Shown: piece by piece, positions 18,488 to 30,050 of the stretch
Layout: every line of letters begins with the position of its first letter
Numbering within the stretch: the first letter of the stretch is position 1
Source of the DNA: CAVOKN01 sp963696505
GTDB taxonomy: Bacteria > Pseudomonadota > Gammaproteobacteria > Burkholderiales > Rhodocyclaceae
NCBI GenBank assembly: GCA_963696505.1
Contig: CAVOKN010000018.1
Coordinates: forward strand, 62,001-126,000
DNA: 64,000 bases
Direction: 5' to 3'
The notes under the pieces: model-generated
Told to the model about the DNA's origin: nothing
The model's input: the letters and a program-made list of their open reading frames with translations, nothing else
Databases searched by the model: none
Made by a program: the position numbers and the translations under genes

Positions 18488-20267
18488 CTATCTGCCATCG
18501 GCCCCTGCCTCCAGGCGTGCCACCTGCTCCTCGTAGGCCTTCAGGAAGGCCTTGCCGAAAAGGGTGTGGAAGTCCTCTTCCGCCTCGCCAGAAATCTCCT
18601 TGTAGCGCTCGGAGAAGAGGTCCCACAGCTTGGCGCGGCGATTCATCGGCAGCAGGCTGTCGAGCATGGTCTTTTCCGTGAGGCGCGCTTCCAGCGTCGC
18701 TGGGTCGAAGCGCGCCAGCACCCCTGCCAGCGCGGCACGCATGCCCGCCATGAAACCGAAGGTGTGGGCGCGCAGATCGTCGTAGGCGTCGCGCATGGCG
18801 GCCGCCGGCGCCATGAAGCCTCGCCCCTGGGGCGCCAGCAGATGCGTCAGCGCCACTGCCGCGTCGGGCGAAAACTTGAGCGGATTGTTGTCGCGCCCGA
18901 CGATCATGGTGACCTCGGCCCGGATCTCCCGTTTGGTCATGGCGCGCGCAAGCAGGAGATCCAGAGTCCCCTGGACTGCCTCGCGCAGCAGCAGGCCGAT
19001 CAGCAGCATGGTCTCCGGCGCCAGGCCATGGGGAAGCTCCAGATTGGGCATGCCCAGTCCGCGCTGGAGGGCGCGTAGCAGTTCGTCGTCGCCTGCGCGA
19101 ACGGTGGCCGAACCGGCGGGCGAAGCAGCGACCGGCGGCGCGCAGGTCCGGCGCCGCCTGGCGACTGACTTCTGCCTCGGCAGGCGACGGCGGCACTTCG
19201 GGCGCCCGGCTCGGTCGGTGCGACGGTTCGGGCGCCGCCGGGGGGGCGGCCAGATGCGGGGGCGGGGCAAGCTCCGGCTGTGCCGCGCCCTCCCATGACA
19301 GGAACATCGCTCCGCTCGCGGCGCCGGCCTTGCCCTGCGGCGGGGCTGGCTCCGGCATCGCCGCAGGCGGCTTGAAGGATCCGTGCAGTTCGGGAACGTG
19401 GTCGCTGAGCGGCGCGGGCGGCGCTTGCGGCGGCAGGCCGAGGGAGGCGAAGGGATCGACCGCGGCCGCCGTGTTGGGCTGGCTCGACCGGTCGCCGAGG
19501 GCCGATCCCGGGCCGAAGGGATCGGCGCCGGCGGCCGCACCAAGCCCGAACAGGGCATCGATGCTCTGTCCCCCCGCAGGCTGGGGCGAGAGGCCAAGGT
19601 CGAGGTCGTCCGGTAGCTTGGCAAAGTCCGGCTCGGCAGCGAGCGGCTTGGCGCCGAACTGGTCGCCGAAGGGATCGAAGTCGTCGGGGATGGCCGCCGC
19701 GGCAGGCGCGGATGCGAACGGCGCCGGCGCCGCGAACGGGTCGGGCAGCGTCGGGGCCGTCCTCAGCGGCGCAATTGACGGCACGGCGGGCGGCGTTGAC
19801 TGGAGCCCGGCCAAGCCGGCGAAAGGGTCTGCGGGCGGCGCGCCGGTGCCGCCGAAAAGAGCCAGGGGATCATCAACCGGCTGCCCCACCGACGGTGGCG
19901 CCTGGGCGGGCAGGGGCTCGCCAAAAAGAGCGTCGGCACCCTTGGGCAGCGCAGCCGGCAACGCCACCCGCAGGGCGTAATCGCCGATCCGCAGCTCGTC
20001 GCTGTCGGCCAGCGGCGCCTGAACGCCGTTGCCCAGCGCACGGCCGTTGATCTGGATCGGGTTGGCGCTGCCCTGATCCATGATGACGTACTGACCGTTG
20101 CGAAACGCGACACTGGCATGTACGCGGGAGATGTGCCGCTCGGGGTCGGGCAACACCAACTGGTTGTTGGGCGCGCGTCCGATGGTGCCGCCGGTTTCGT
20201 CGAACTCGGTGGCGATCGGCTGCGCCGGGGGCTGGCCGTGATAACTGGTGACACGGATCGTGAGCAT
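18488..20267 (-). CDS. T6SS FHA-domain protein (TagH/Fha), with one apparent frameshift
   Basis: A scaffold protein that binds phosphothreonine and acts in post-translational activation of type VI secretion. The N-terminal FHA domain (about residues 20-95) has GRAPNNQLVLPDPERHISR, HASVAFRNGQYVIMDQGS and NPIQINGRAL. A long Pro/Ala-rich linker follows. The conserved C-terminal domain (about the last 200 residues: ELLRALQRGLGMP, LLREAVQGTLDLLLAR, AKLWDLFSERYKEISGEAEE) is in a different frame. The switch must occur within about 19110-19160. One extra base, or two missing, in that GC-rich linker would explain it. GGGGAGCATCC precedes the ATG at 20267. Confidence 0.85.
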
Positions 20268-20402
20268 GGATGCTCCCCTATGTTTTCGTTTTGCCGGACG
20301 GGCGGACCCGGCTACCGGCTGGCCGGTCGGCACCGCTGCGGCGATGTTATCAGCACCGACCGCCCCGCCCACACCGCAAAGGCGTCTGCGTTGCCGGAAA
20401 AG

Positions 20403-22571
<2,169 letters not shown>

Positions 22572-22797
22572 ACCGTTAGGATAAATTGAGGTGCGGATCC
22601 GGCCTCGGCACCCCCTCCCTCGCGCGCGGCGGCGGGCTGGGTTGGGGGCATCGGGCCCTGGTCGAACGCCACGCCGCAAAGCAGCCGCAAGCGAGTCGTA
22701 GGACAATGGCGGGCCAAGGCTGCATCGGCATTACGCATTTCCGGCAACGATACAACGCAAATCGAAGTCACAAAACCACTTCCAATCGGGGACAGCC

Positions 22798-24966
22798 ATG
22801 ACACAAGCCATTCTGACCGACGACGCACTGAGGATCATCGAAGCCCGCCACCACGACCCCTTCGCCTATCTGGGACGACATCCTGCCGCAGAAGGCGTCG
22901 TCGTGCGCGCCTACATTCCCAACGCCATCGACGTTGCAATCGCCGACGGCAACCTGCCGCTGCAGCGCATCGAGGAGACTGACTTCTTCGAGTGGCGCGG
23001 GCCGGCGCAGGCGGTGCCGGAGCGCTACCGCCTGGTGTGGCGCGACGACAGCCACCGCCAGCATATCGCCTACGACCCCTACTGCTATCCGCCGCAGCTT
23101 TCGGAATTCGACCTGCACCTGTTCGCCGAGGGCAAGCACCGGGCGGCATGGACCATGCTCGGCGCCAACGAGCGCGAAGTGGACGGCGTGCGCGGCGTGC
23201 TGTTCGCAGTTTGGGCGCCGAACGCCGAGCGGGTCAGCTTGGTGGGCGACTTCAACCGCTGGGATGGCCGCCGCCATCCGATGCGGGTGCGACCCGGCAG
23301 CGGTGTGTGGGAGCTGTTCGTCCCGGACCTTGGCCCCGGCGCCCTCTACCGCTTCGAAATCCGCAATCGTGCCTCGGGGCAGGTTCTGCTCAAGTCCGAT
23401 CCCTACGGCCAGCGCTTCGAGGCCCGCCCGAGCAACGCCACGATCGTGACCGGCGAAGCCCAGCACGCCTGGCAGGATCAGGAATGGATCGCACAGCGTG
23501 CAGCCTGGGACTGGCAGCACACCCCGATGACGATTTACGAGGTGCATCTCGGCTCATGGCAGCGTGGACCGGAAGGCGAATTCCTCAGCTACCGCGAGCT
23601 GGCGGCGCGCCTCGTCAACTATGTCAAGGACATGGGCTTCACCCATATCGAACTGCTGCCGGTCACCGAGCACCCCTTCGACCAGTCCTGGGGCTACCAG
23701 GCCACCGGCTATTTCGCGCCCACCAGCCGCTTCGGCACGCCGGACGAGTTCCGCTATTTCGTCAACCACTGCCACCGCAACGGCGTAGGCGTCATTCTCG
23801 ACTGGGTGCCGGCCCACTTTCCCAAGGATGCCTACGCCCTGGCGCGCTTCGACGGCACCGCCCTCTACGAGCACGAGGACCCGCGCAAAGGCGAGCACCT
23901 CGACTGGTCGACGCTGATCTTCAACTACGGCCGCAACGAGGTGCGCAACTTCCTCCTCTCCAGCGCCCTGTACTGGCTGAAGGAGATGCACATCGACGGC
24001 CTGCGGGTGGACGCCGTCGCCTCCATGCTCTACCTCGACTACTCCCGCACCGAATGGGTGCCCAACGCGCACGGCGGCCGCGAAAACCTGGAGGCGATCG
24101 ACTTCCTGAGGGAACTCAATGCCGTCACCCATACCGAATCCCCGGGCACGCTGATGATCGCCGAGGAATCCACCTCCTGGCCGCAAGTGACCCGCCCGAC
24201 CTGGCTCGGCGGACTGGGCTTCGACATCAAGTGGAACATGGGCTGGATGAACGACACCCTGCGCTACATGGGGCGGGAACCGATCCACCGCCGCTTCCAC
24301 CACGACCTGCTGACCTTCAGCATGCTCTACTGCTTCACCGAGAACTTCCTGCTGCCTTTCTCCCACGACGAGGTGGTGCATGGCAAGGGCTCGATGCTGA
24401 ACAGGATGCCGGGCGACGAGTGGCAGAGTTTCGCCAATCTGCGCAGCCTCTACACCTACCAGTACACCCATCCCGGCAAGAAGCTGCTGTTCATGGGCAC
24501 CGAATTCGGCCAGGGGCTGGAGTGGAACAGCGCCGGCGTGCTCGACTGGTACGTGCTGCAGTACCCCTACCACAGCGGCATGCAAAGGCTGGTGAAGGAT
24601 CTCAATCACCTGTACCGTCGTGCGCCGGCGCTGCACGGCAACGAGTTCGAGTGGCAAGGCTTCGAGTGGATCGACTGCCACGATTCCGACCAGTCGATAC
24701 TGAGCTTCGTGCGCCGTGCCGGCGATCGATTCCTGGTGGTGGTGGTGAACTTCACACCGGTGCCGCGCCACGGCTACCGCATCGGCGTACCCCAGAGCGG
24801 GCGCTACCGCGAGGTGCTGAATTCAGACGCCGGCCTGTATGGCGGCAGCAACATGGGCAACGGCGGCGAGCTGATGGCGGAAGCATGGCCCTGGATGAAC
24901 CGGCCCTGCTCGCTCGCACTGACCGTGCCACCGCTCGCCGCAGTCATCCTGGAACCGCAGCCGTGA
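22798..24966 (+). CDS. glgB: 1,4-alpha-glucan branching enzyme GlgB
   Basis: A 722-residue GH13 enzyme that introduces alpha-1,6 branches into glycogen. Two N-terminal carbohydrate-binding modules (about residues 20-105 and 120-215, the second with FAVWAPNAERVSLVGDFN) precede the barrel. The barrel has DWVPAHFPKD, the nucleophile in GLRVDAVASMLYLDY, the acid in MIAEESTSWP and LPFSHDEVVHGK. The C-terminal beta domain ends AAVILEPQP. Full family length. With glgX it forms a synthesis/breakdown pair; glgA, glgC and glgP are not in the window. Confidence 0.96.
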   Translation: MTQAILTDDALRIIEARHHDPFAYLGRHPAAEGVVVRAYIPNAIDVAIADGNLPLQRIEETDFFEWRGPAQAVPERYRLVWRDDSHRQHIAYDPYCYPPQLSEFDLHLFAEGKHRAAWTMLGANEREVDGVRGVLFAVWAPNAERVSLVGDFNRWDGRRHPMRVRPGSGVWELFVPDLGPGALYRFEIRNRASGQVLLKSDPYGQRFEARPSNATIVTGEAQHAWQDQEWIAQRAAWDWQHTPMTIYEVHLGSWQRGPEGEFLSYRELAARLVNYVKDMGFTHIELLPVTEHPFDQSWGYQATGYFAPTSRFGTPDEFRYFVNHCHRNGVGVILDWVPAHFPKDAYALARFDGTALYEHEDPRKGEHLDWSTLIFNYGRNEVRNFLLSSALYWLKEMHIDGLRVDAVASMLYLDYSRTEWVPNAHGGRENLEAIDFLRELNAVTHTESPGTLMIAEESTSWPQVTRPTWLGGLGFDIKWNMGWMNDTLRYMGREPIHRRFHHDLLTFSMLYCFTENFLLPFSHDEVVHGKGSMLNRMPGDEWQSFANLRSLYTYQYTHPGKKLLFMGTEFGQGLEWNSAGVLDWYVLQYPYHSGMQRLVKDLNHLYRRAPALHGNEFEWQGFEWIDCHDSDQSILSFVRRAGDRFLVVVVNFTPVPRHGYRIGVPQSGRYREVLNSDAGLYGGSNMGNGGELMAEAWPWMNRPCSLALTVPPLAAVILEPQP

Positions 24967-24988
24967 GCGCCGGCGCATCCAGGACAAC

Positions 24989-25050
24989 CGCATGAAGATC
25001 GCAAAATGGTTCCCTCGCCCCGCGTGCGGGGAGAGGGAGCAATTCATGCG
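24989..25050. repeat. Short dispersed element with terminal inverted repeats, copy 1
   Basis: The 62-base element begins CGCATGAA and ends TTCATGCG (perfect terminal inverted repeats). It has an internal CCCTCGCCCC/GCGGGGAGAGGG palindrome. A longer relative lies at 47905-48077. It sits between convergent glgB and livF, where the palindrome may also act as a terminator. Confidence 0.6.
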
Positions 25051-25111
25051 TCTGCCCTGCCGGCATATCGACCTGACCGGGTCGCCAAACCCGGCACTTG
25101 GCGCGGGCCGC

Positions 25112-25825
25112 TCACACCCCCAGGTGCTGGCGCAGCAGTTCCGGTTGCGCGGCGAGGGATTCCGCCGCGCCCCCGAACACCACCCGCCCTTTCGCCAGCA
25201 GCACCGCCCGGTCGGCGTGGGCGGTGACGGCGCGGTGGTTCTTGTCCACGATGACGGCGGCAATTCCCGCGGCACGGATCTCGCGCAGTAGGGTCCAGAT
25301 CTCGGCGGCAATCAGCGGCGCCAGACCCTCGGTCGCCTCGTCGAGGAAGAGCAGCCCCGGATTGGTCATCAGCGCACGGCCGATGGCGAGCATCTGCTGC
25401 TCGCCGCCGGAAAGCTTCGCCCCGCCGTGGCCGAGCCGCTGGGCGAGGCGCGGAAAGGCTGCGAGCACCCGGTCGAGATTCCATTCGCATCGCCCGCCGG
25501 GGCCCGGCCGGGCCGCCATGCTCAGGTTCTCACGCACGCTGAGATTGGGGAAGATGCCGCGCCCTTCCGGCACGTAGGCCGCGCCCAGCCGCGCGATGCG
25601 GTGGGGCGCCGCGCCCGCGATCTCCGCGCCCACGAAGCGGATGCCGCCCCGGCGCGGCGGCGTCAGCCCCAACAGGCTGCGAATCAGGGTCGTCTTACCC
25701 ATGCCGTTGCGCCCCAGCAGGCCCACCGTTTCGCCGGCCTCGACCCTGAAATCGACGCCGTGCAGCACGTGGCTCGTGCCGTAGAACACGTGCAGGCCGG
25801 TGGCGGCAAGCAGCGGCTCAGGCAT
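25112..25825 (-). CDS. livF: Branched-chain amino acid type ABC transporter ATPase LivF
   Basis: A 237-residue ABC ATPase of the HAAT class. It has Walker A GRNGMGKTT, the Q-loop region, the signature LSGGEQQML, Walker B LLFLDEATEGL and a final H-loop variant (VDKNHRAVT). The family trait YVPEGRGIFPNLSVRENL is present. It overlaps livG by 8 bases, so the three genes livM-livG-livF are translationally coupled. The substrate cannot be told from the ATPase. Confidence 0.92.
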   Translation of the reverse strand: MPEPLLAATGLHVFYGTSHVLHGVDFRVEAGETVGLLGRNGMGKTTLIRSLLGLTPPRRGGIRFVGAEIAGAAPHRIARLGAAYVPEGRGIFPNLSVRENLSMAARPGPGGRCEWNLDRVLAAFPRLAQRLGHGGAKLSGGEQQMLAIGRALMTNPGLLFLDEATEGLAPLIAAEIWTLLREIRAAGIAAVIVDKNHRAVTAHADRAVLLAKGRVVFGGAAESLAAQPELLRQHLGV

Positions 25826-26576
25826 CGCCCTGATCTGCACCCAGGTAGGCTTCCTGCACCGCTTCGTTGGCACGGATCGCCTGCGGCGTGCCGCAGGCGA
25901 TGGCCTCGCCGCCCACCATGACGGTGATGCGGTCGGCCACGGCGAAAACCGCGTCCATGTCGTGCTCCACCAGCAGGATGGCATGGTCGGCGCGCAGCCG
26001 CTCGATGAGGCGCACCACGGACGCTGACTCCTGTGCGCCCATGCCTGCCAGCGGCTCGTCGAGAATCAGCACCCGCGGTGTGGTGGCAAGGCAAAGCGCG
26101 ATCTCGAGCTGGCGCTGCTCGCCGTGGGACAGGCTGCCGGCGGGCGCATCCTCGCGCCCGGCCAGCCCGGCCAGCGCCAGAGCATCGCGCGCCCGGCGCT
26201 GCGTTTCGGGGTACGAGCCGGCAGCGCGCAGGATGCTCCACGGTCGCTGCGCGCGCGCCTGGGCGGCGAGCCGGCAGTTCTCGAACACCGTCAGCGGCGC
26301 GAAGATGTTGGTGCGCTGGTAGCTGCGCGCGATGCCCAGGCGGGCGACGCGCTGCGGCGGCAGCCCCGCCAGTTCGCGCCCGTCGAACTCGATGCTCCCG
26401 GCATCGGGGGCGAGCTCCCCCGAGAGCAGGTTGGCGAGCGTGGTCTTGCCGGCGCCGTTGGGTCCGATCACGGCGTGCACCTCCCGCGGGCGCAGTTCGA
26501 GCGAAACTTCGTGCACCGCCCGCAGCCCGCCGAAGCGCCGCGACAGCCCGCACGCGACGAGCGCCGCCTCGCTCAT
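25818..26576 (-). CDS. livG: Branched-chain amino acid type ABC transporter ATPase LivG
   Basis: A 252-residue ABC ATPase, partner of LivF. Walker A is GPNGAGKTT, and the family motif GIARSYQRTNIFAPLTVFEN follows. The signature is LSHGEQRQLEIAL (His for the usual Gly), Walker B is VLILDEPLAGM and the switch is LLVEHDMDAVF. The start overlaps the end of livM by 4 bases. Confidence 0.92.
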   Translation of the reverse strand: MSEAALVACGLSRRFGGLRAVHEVSLELRPREVHAVIGPNGAGKTTLANLLSGELAPDAGSIEFDGRELAGLPPQRVARLGIARSYQRTNIFAPLTVFENCRLAAQARAQRPWSILRAAGSYPETQRRARDALALAGLAGREDAPAGSLSHGEQRQLEIALCLATTPRVLILDEPLAGMGAQESASVVRLIERLRADHAILLVEHDMDAVFAVADRITVMVGGEAIACGTPQAIRANEAVQEAYLGADQGDA

Positions 26577-27535
26577 GCCTGGCCCTGCCCCTTCAAGCGC
26601 GTCAGGCCGGCCAGGCCCCGGGGCAGTAACAGCGCCACCAGCACGATGGTGACGCCCATCACCAGTTGCCAGTGCTTGGCCCAGTCGCCGAACACCGCCT
26701 GGTGGGACAACAGCTCCTGCAGCAGGACGAAGGCGAAGGCGCCGAGCACCGGGCCGTGCAGTCGGCCCATGCCGCCGAGAATCACCATCATCAGCACCGC
26801 GCCGGATTGGTGCCAGGAGAGCAACTCGGGATTGACGAAACCGAACTGCACCGCCGACAGGTAGCCCGCCACGCCCGCCAGCGCTCCCGCCAAGACGAAC
26901 GCCGCCAGCCGGTAGCGGAAGGTGGGGTAACCGAGGGCGCGCATGCGCGCCTCGTTGATGCGTATGCCCGCCAGCGCATGGCCGTAGCTGGCGCGCAGCA
27001 GCAGGAACAGGAACAGCATCGCCGCCGCCAGCAGGCCCAGCACCAGGTAGTAGAACTGGACCGGCGAATCGAGGTCGATCAGCGCCATGCCGGCCAACGC
27101 TGCGGCGGGCTTGACGTGGATGTAGAGGCCGTCGGAACCGCCTCCCAGCCGCGTGTCGTGGAACAGAAAGTAGAGAAGTTGCGCAAAGGCAAGGGTCGCC
27201 ATGATGAAATACACGCCGCTCGAACGCAGCACCAGCAGCCCCACCAGCAGCGCGTAGGCGGCGCTGGCGGCCACCGCCACCGGCAGGGTCAGCCACAGGC
27301 TGGCCGCCTCGTATTGCGGCGTCATCAGGGCGAGAGCGTAGGCGGCAAGGCCGAAGTAGGCGGCGTGCCCCAGACTCACCATGCCGCCGTGGCCGACCAG
27401 CAGGTCCAGGCTGAGGGCGAAGATCGCCAGGATCAGGATCTTGGTGAGAAGCTGCAGGTAGAAGCCCGCGCCGAAGGCGGGGAACAGCAGCAGGGCAAGC
27501 AGCGACGCGATCCCCAGAAAGAAGCCCGCCTTCAT
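26573..27535 (-). CDS. livM: Branched-chain amino acid type ABC transporter permease LivM
   Basis: A 320-residue inner-membrane permease with 8-10 hydrophobic segments and the LivM signatures LVGHGGMVSLGHAAYFGLAA, INEARMRALGYP and VILGGMGRLHGPVLGA. AGGAGCGACAACAC precedes the ATG at 27535. It is the first gene of this unit: prfB starts divergently 132 bases upstream, so neither LivH nor a periplasmic binding protein is encoded where it normally would be. The transporter must borrow these from elsewhere or be incomplete. Confidence 0.92.
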   Translation of the reverse strand: MKAGFFLGIASLLALLLFPAFGAGFYLQLLTKILILAIFALSLDLLVGHGGMVSLGHAAYFGLAAYALALMTPQYEAASLWLTLPVAVAASAAYALLVGLLVLRSSGVYFIMATLAFAQLLYFLFHDTRLGGGSDGLYIHVKPAAALAGMALIDLDSPVQFYYLVLGLLAAAMLFLFLLLRASYGHALAGIRINEARMRALGYPTFRYRLAAFVLAGALAGVAGYLSAVQFGFVNPELLSWHQSGAVLMMVILGGMGRLHGPVLGAFAFVLLQELLSHQAVFGDWAKHWQLVMGVTIVLVALLLPRGLAGLTRLKGQGQA

Positions 27536-27667
27536 GTGTTGTCGCTCCTGGATCGGGTGGTCGGCAAATCGCGTGAGCCTCGCCTGGAACGGCCTGCTAC
27601 CGGCGCCGCGGAGGGCCCGGCCGGCGGAGTATACTCGCGCCCTTTTCCAGAATCCCGGAGCAGTCCC

Positions 27668-28772
27668 ATGGAAGCCGAACGCCTCAACGCCCTCGCCAAT
27701 CGCCTCTCGGATCTGCGCGCACGCAGCGCCGATCTGCGGAGGTATCTTTGACTTCGATGCCAAGCAGACCAAGCTGGAGGAAGTAGGCCGCGCGCTGGAG
27801 GACCCGAAGGTCTGGGACGACACCGCCCGCGCGCAGGAACTGGGCAAAGAGAAGAAGGCGCTGGAAGGCGTGGTCGTCTCGCTGACCGAGATCGACCAGC
27901 AACTTCGTGACACCGAGGAGCTGTTCGAGCTGGCCCGCGCCGAGGAGGACGAGGACACGGTGGTCAGCATCGAGGCCGATGTCGCGGCGGTGGAGAGCCG
28001 CATCGGGGCGCTGGAGTTCCGGCGCATGTTCCACCTGCCGGAAGACCCCAACAACTGCTTCGTCGACATCCAGGCCGGCGCCGGCGGCACCGAGGCCCAG
28101 GACTGGGCATCCATGCTGGAACGTATGTACCTGCGCTACTGCGAGCGCAAGGGTTTCACCCCCGAGGTGCTGGAAGAAAGCGAGGGCGAGGTCGCCGGCA
28201 TCAAGACCGCGACCCTCAAGGTCAGCGGCGAATACGCTTACGGCATACTGCGCACCGAGACCGGCATCCACCGCCTGGTGCGCAAGTCGCCCTACGACTC
28301 CAATGCCCGGCGCCACACCAGCTTCGCCTCGGTGTTCGTCTATCCCGAGGTGGACGACACCATCGAGGTGGAGATCAACCCGGCGGACTTGCGCGTCGAC
28401 ACCTTCCGCGCCTCCGGCGCCGGTGGCCAGCACATCAACAAGACCGACTCGGCGATCCGCATCACCCACCTGCCGACCAACATCGTGGTGCAGTGCCAGA
28501 ACGACCGTTCCCAGCACCGCAACCGCGCCGAGGCGATGGCGATGCTCAAGTCGCGCCTGTACGAACTGGAACTGCGCAAGCGCCAGGCCGAGCAGCAGAA
28601 GCTGGAGGACTCCAAGACCGACATCGGCTGGGGCCACCAGATCCGCAGCTACGTCCTGGACCAGTCGCGCATCAAGGATCTGCGCACCAACGTCGAGATC
28701 GGCAACACCCAGGGCGTGCTCGACGGCGATCTCGACCCGTTCATCGAGGCGAGTCTGAAGCAGGGGGTGTGA
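27668..28772 (+). CDS. prfB: Peptide chain release factor 2, made by programmed +1 frameshift
   Basis: RF2 ends translation at UGA and UAA. The ATG at 27668 opens a 27-codon frame that ends at an in-frame TGA (27749-27751). The rest of the protein continues one base on, from the GAC at 27750, giving 367 residues in all. The domain order is normal: N-terminal coiled helices, then RKSPYDSNARRHTSF in the codon-recognition domain, then the catalytic loop SGAGGQHINKTDSA. The tripeptide that usually reads SPF in RF2 is SPY here. It is transcribed away from livM. lysS follows only after a 1.7-kb insert of small genes. Confidence 0.95.
27737..27751 (+). promoter_or_regulatory. RF2 autoregulatory frameshift site
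   Basis: The sequence CGGAGGTATCTTTGAC (27736-27751) matches the classic prfB recoding site. A Shine-Dalgarno-like GGAGG lies just upstream of the slippery CTT followed by TGA and C. When RF2 is scarce the ribosome shifts +1 at CTT and makes full-length RF2. This is established for prfB; here it is seen in the sequence. Confidence 0.95.
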
Positions 28773-28921
28773 GCCACCCGGCGAGGGGCCCCCGAAGGGG
28801 GATCGACGGCAAGGCGAGCGCCCCCGGCCGCCGACAGGATGGCCACGATTTTGATCGACTCGGGCTCGGAGGCGGCGGTGTGAGCCACCCGGCGAGGGGC
28901 CCCCGAAGGGGGATCGACGGC
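28766..28921. repeat. Perfect 45-bp direct repeat, two copies 111 bp apart
   Basis: Copy 1 is 28766-28810 and includes the prfB stop codon. Copy 2 is 28877-28921 and abuts the end of the DUF3096 gene. Both contain the hairpin GGCCCCCGAAGGGGG. The 66 bases between them contain a 14-codon open frame ending in copy 2. The arrangement suggests a duplication of the prfB tail, or a dispersed element, at the boundary of the inserted gene block. Confidence 0.85.
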
Positions 28922-28925
28922 CGGC

Positions 28926-29081
28926 TCAATGCAGGCGCAGCGTGCCGATGCCCAGCAGCCCGGTGACGCCGATGACAATGAGGTAGATCGCGACGATGTA
29001 GTTGAGCAGCCGCGGCGCGACCAGGATCAGGATGCCGGCGATCAGCGATACCAGCGGGGTGATGCTGAGGTTGAGATTCAT
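28926..29081 (-). CDS. DUF3096 small membrane protein
   Basis: A 51-residue protein with two hydrophobic segments, SITPLVSLIAGILILVAP and LNYIVAIYLIVIGVTGLLG, matching the DUF3096 pattern of a tiny two-helix inner-membrane protein. Function is unknown. GAGGGCCACCCC precedes the ATG at 29081. It runs opposite to its neighbours. Confidence 0.8.
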   Translation of the reverse strand: MNLNLSITPLVSLIAGILILVAPRLLNYIVAIYLIVIGVTGLLGIGTLRLH

Positions 29082-29182
29082 GGGGTGGCCCTCGTGGCTT
29101 GAAAGCCCGCGATGTTACCCGCTTCGGGGACCCCGCCCCGCGGTGGTAGAGTTCCGCATCCGGCCCGCAACCGACGATCCCC

Positions 29183-29755
29183 ATGCACATCGCCGACGAC
29201 CGCTACATGAGCCCCGAAGCCTACCTGGAGTGGGAGGCGCGGCAGCCGACGAAGCACGAATACCTCGCCGGGGAGATCTTCGCGATGGTGGGCGTCACCC
29301 AGCGCCATAACCGGATTTCGCTGAACGTGGCGATGGTGCTGATCCAGGCCCTGCGCGGCCGTCCGTGCCAGGTGTTCTCCACCGAGGTCAAGCTACGGGT
29401 GGCAAAGGCAAGCGCCTACTACTACCCCGACTTGATGGTCGTGTGCGGCAACCAGCTTCCCATTGCAGGCAACCAGAACGCAGCCGAAGATCCCATCCTG
29501 ATCGTCGAAGTACTCTCACCCTCTACCGAAGCCATAGACCGCCGGGAAAAACTCGCCGCCTACCGGGGACTGACTTCCGTCCAGGAATACGCCCTGGTGA
29601 GCCAGGACCGGCAGCAGATCGAGATCTACCGGCGGCAGGGCGACATCGGCTGGCTTTACGTGAGCTTCGAGCCTGGCGACGAGGTCGAGTTTGCGAGCGT
29701 CGGGCTGCGTGCGCCGATCGCCGCGTTCTACGAGGGAACCGACGTAGCCGGGTAA
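29183..29755 (+). CDS. Uma2-family (DUF820) putative PD-(D/E)xK nuclease
   Basis: A 190-residue protein of the Uma2 family. Typical features are YLEWEARQPTKHEYLAGEIFAMVG at the N-terminus (given in pieces: EYLAGEIFAM is the key box), YYYPDLMVVC with the active-site Asp, and DPILIVEVLSPSTEAIDRREK with the E-x-L and Lys of the nuclease core. The family is abundant in cyanobacteria and mobile in others, and its role is not settled. It lies in the block inserted between prfB and lysS. Confidence 0.85.
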   Translation: MHIADDRYMSPEAYLEWEARQPTKHEYLAGEIFAMVGVTQRHNRISLNVAMVLIQALRGRPCQVFSTEVKLRVAKASAYYYPDLMVVCGNQLPIAGNQNAAEDPILIVEVLSPSTEAIDRREKLAAYRGLTSVQEYALVSQDRQQIEIYRRQGDIGWLYVSFEPGDEVEFASVGLRAPIAAFYEGTDVAG

Positions 29756-29819
29756 CCGCGCGTTGCGGGCGAACCCATCGCCGTGCCACAATTGCGCACT
29801 TGTGACACACCCGATACCC

Positions 29820-30050
29820 ATGAAGACCCTCACCATCCGCGAAGCCCGCGAAGGGCTCTCCCACCCGGAACAGATGTTCGCCGACGACGACGAGGTGCTG
29901 GTGGTGCGGCACGGCGAGCCAGTGGCGCGCATCCTGCCGGCGACGCCGCGGCCCAGGTTTCGTTCGCTGGCCGCCTTCCGCGCCAGCCAGCCGATGCAGG
30001 AAATCCCGAGCGAGGTGCTGATCCGCGAGGATCGCGACGCACGAGACTGA
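29820..30050 (+). CDS. Antitoxin of a Phd/VapB-like toxin-antitoxin pair
   Basis: A 76-residue protein whose N-terminus MKTLTIREAREGLSHPEQ and VVRHGEPVARILP match the Phd/YefM DNA-binding fold (residues 1-45). The acidic C-terminal tail would neutralise the toxin. Its stop codon is immediately followed by the toxin ATG, the usual coupling. It probably represses its own promoter; no clear operator palindrome was found upstream. Confidence 0.82.
   Translation: MKTLTIREAREGLSHPEQMFADDDEVLVVRHGEPVARILPATPRPRFRSLAAFRASQPMQEIPSEVLIREDRDARD

Noticed and set aside
27668..27751. A separate 27-codon leader peptide before prfB
   Set aside because: The CTT-TGA-C context with upstream GGAGG is the known RF2 recoding site, so this is the N-terminus of RF2.
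28766..28921. CRISPR array
   Set aside because: Only two copies of a 45-bp repeat with one spacer, no cas genes, and one copy overlaps the prfB stop codon.
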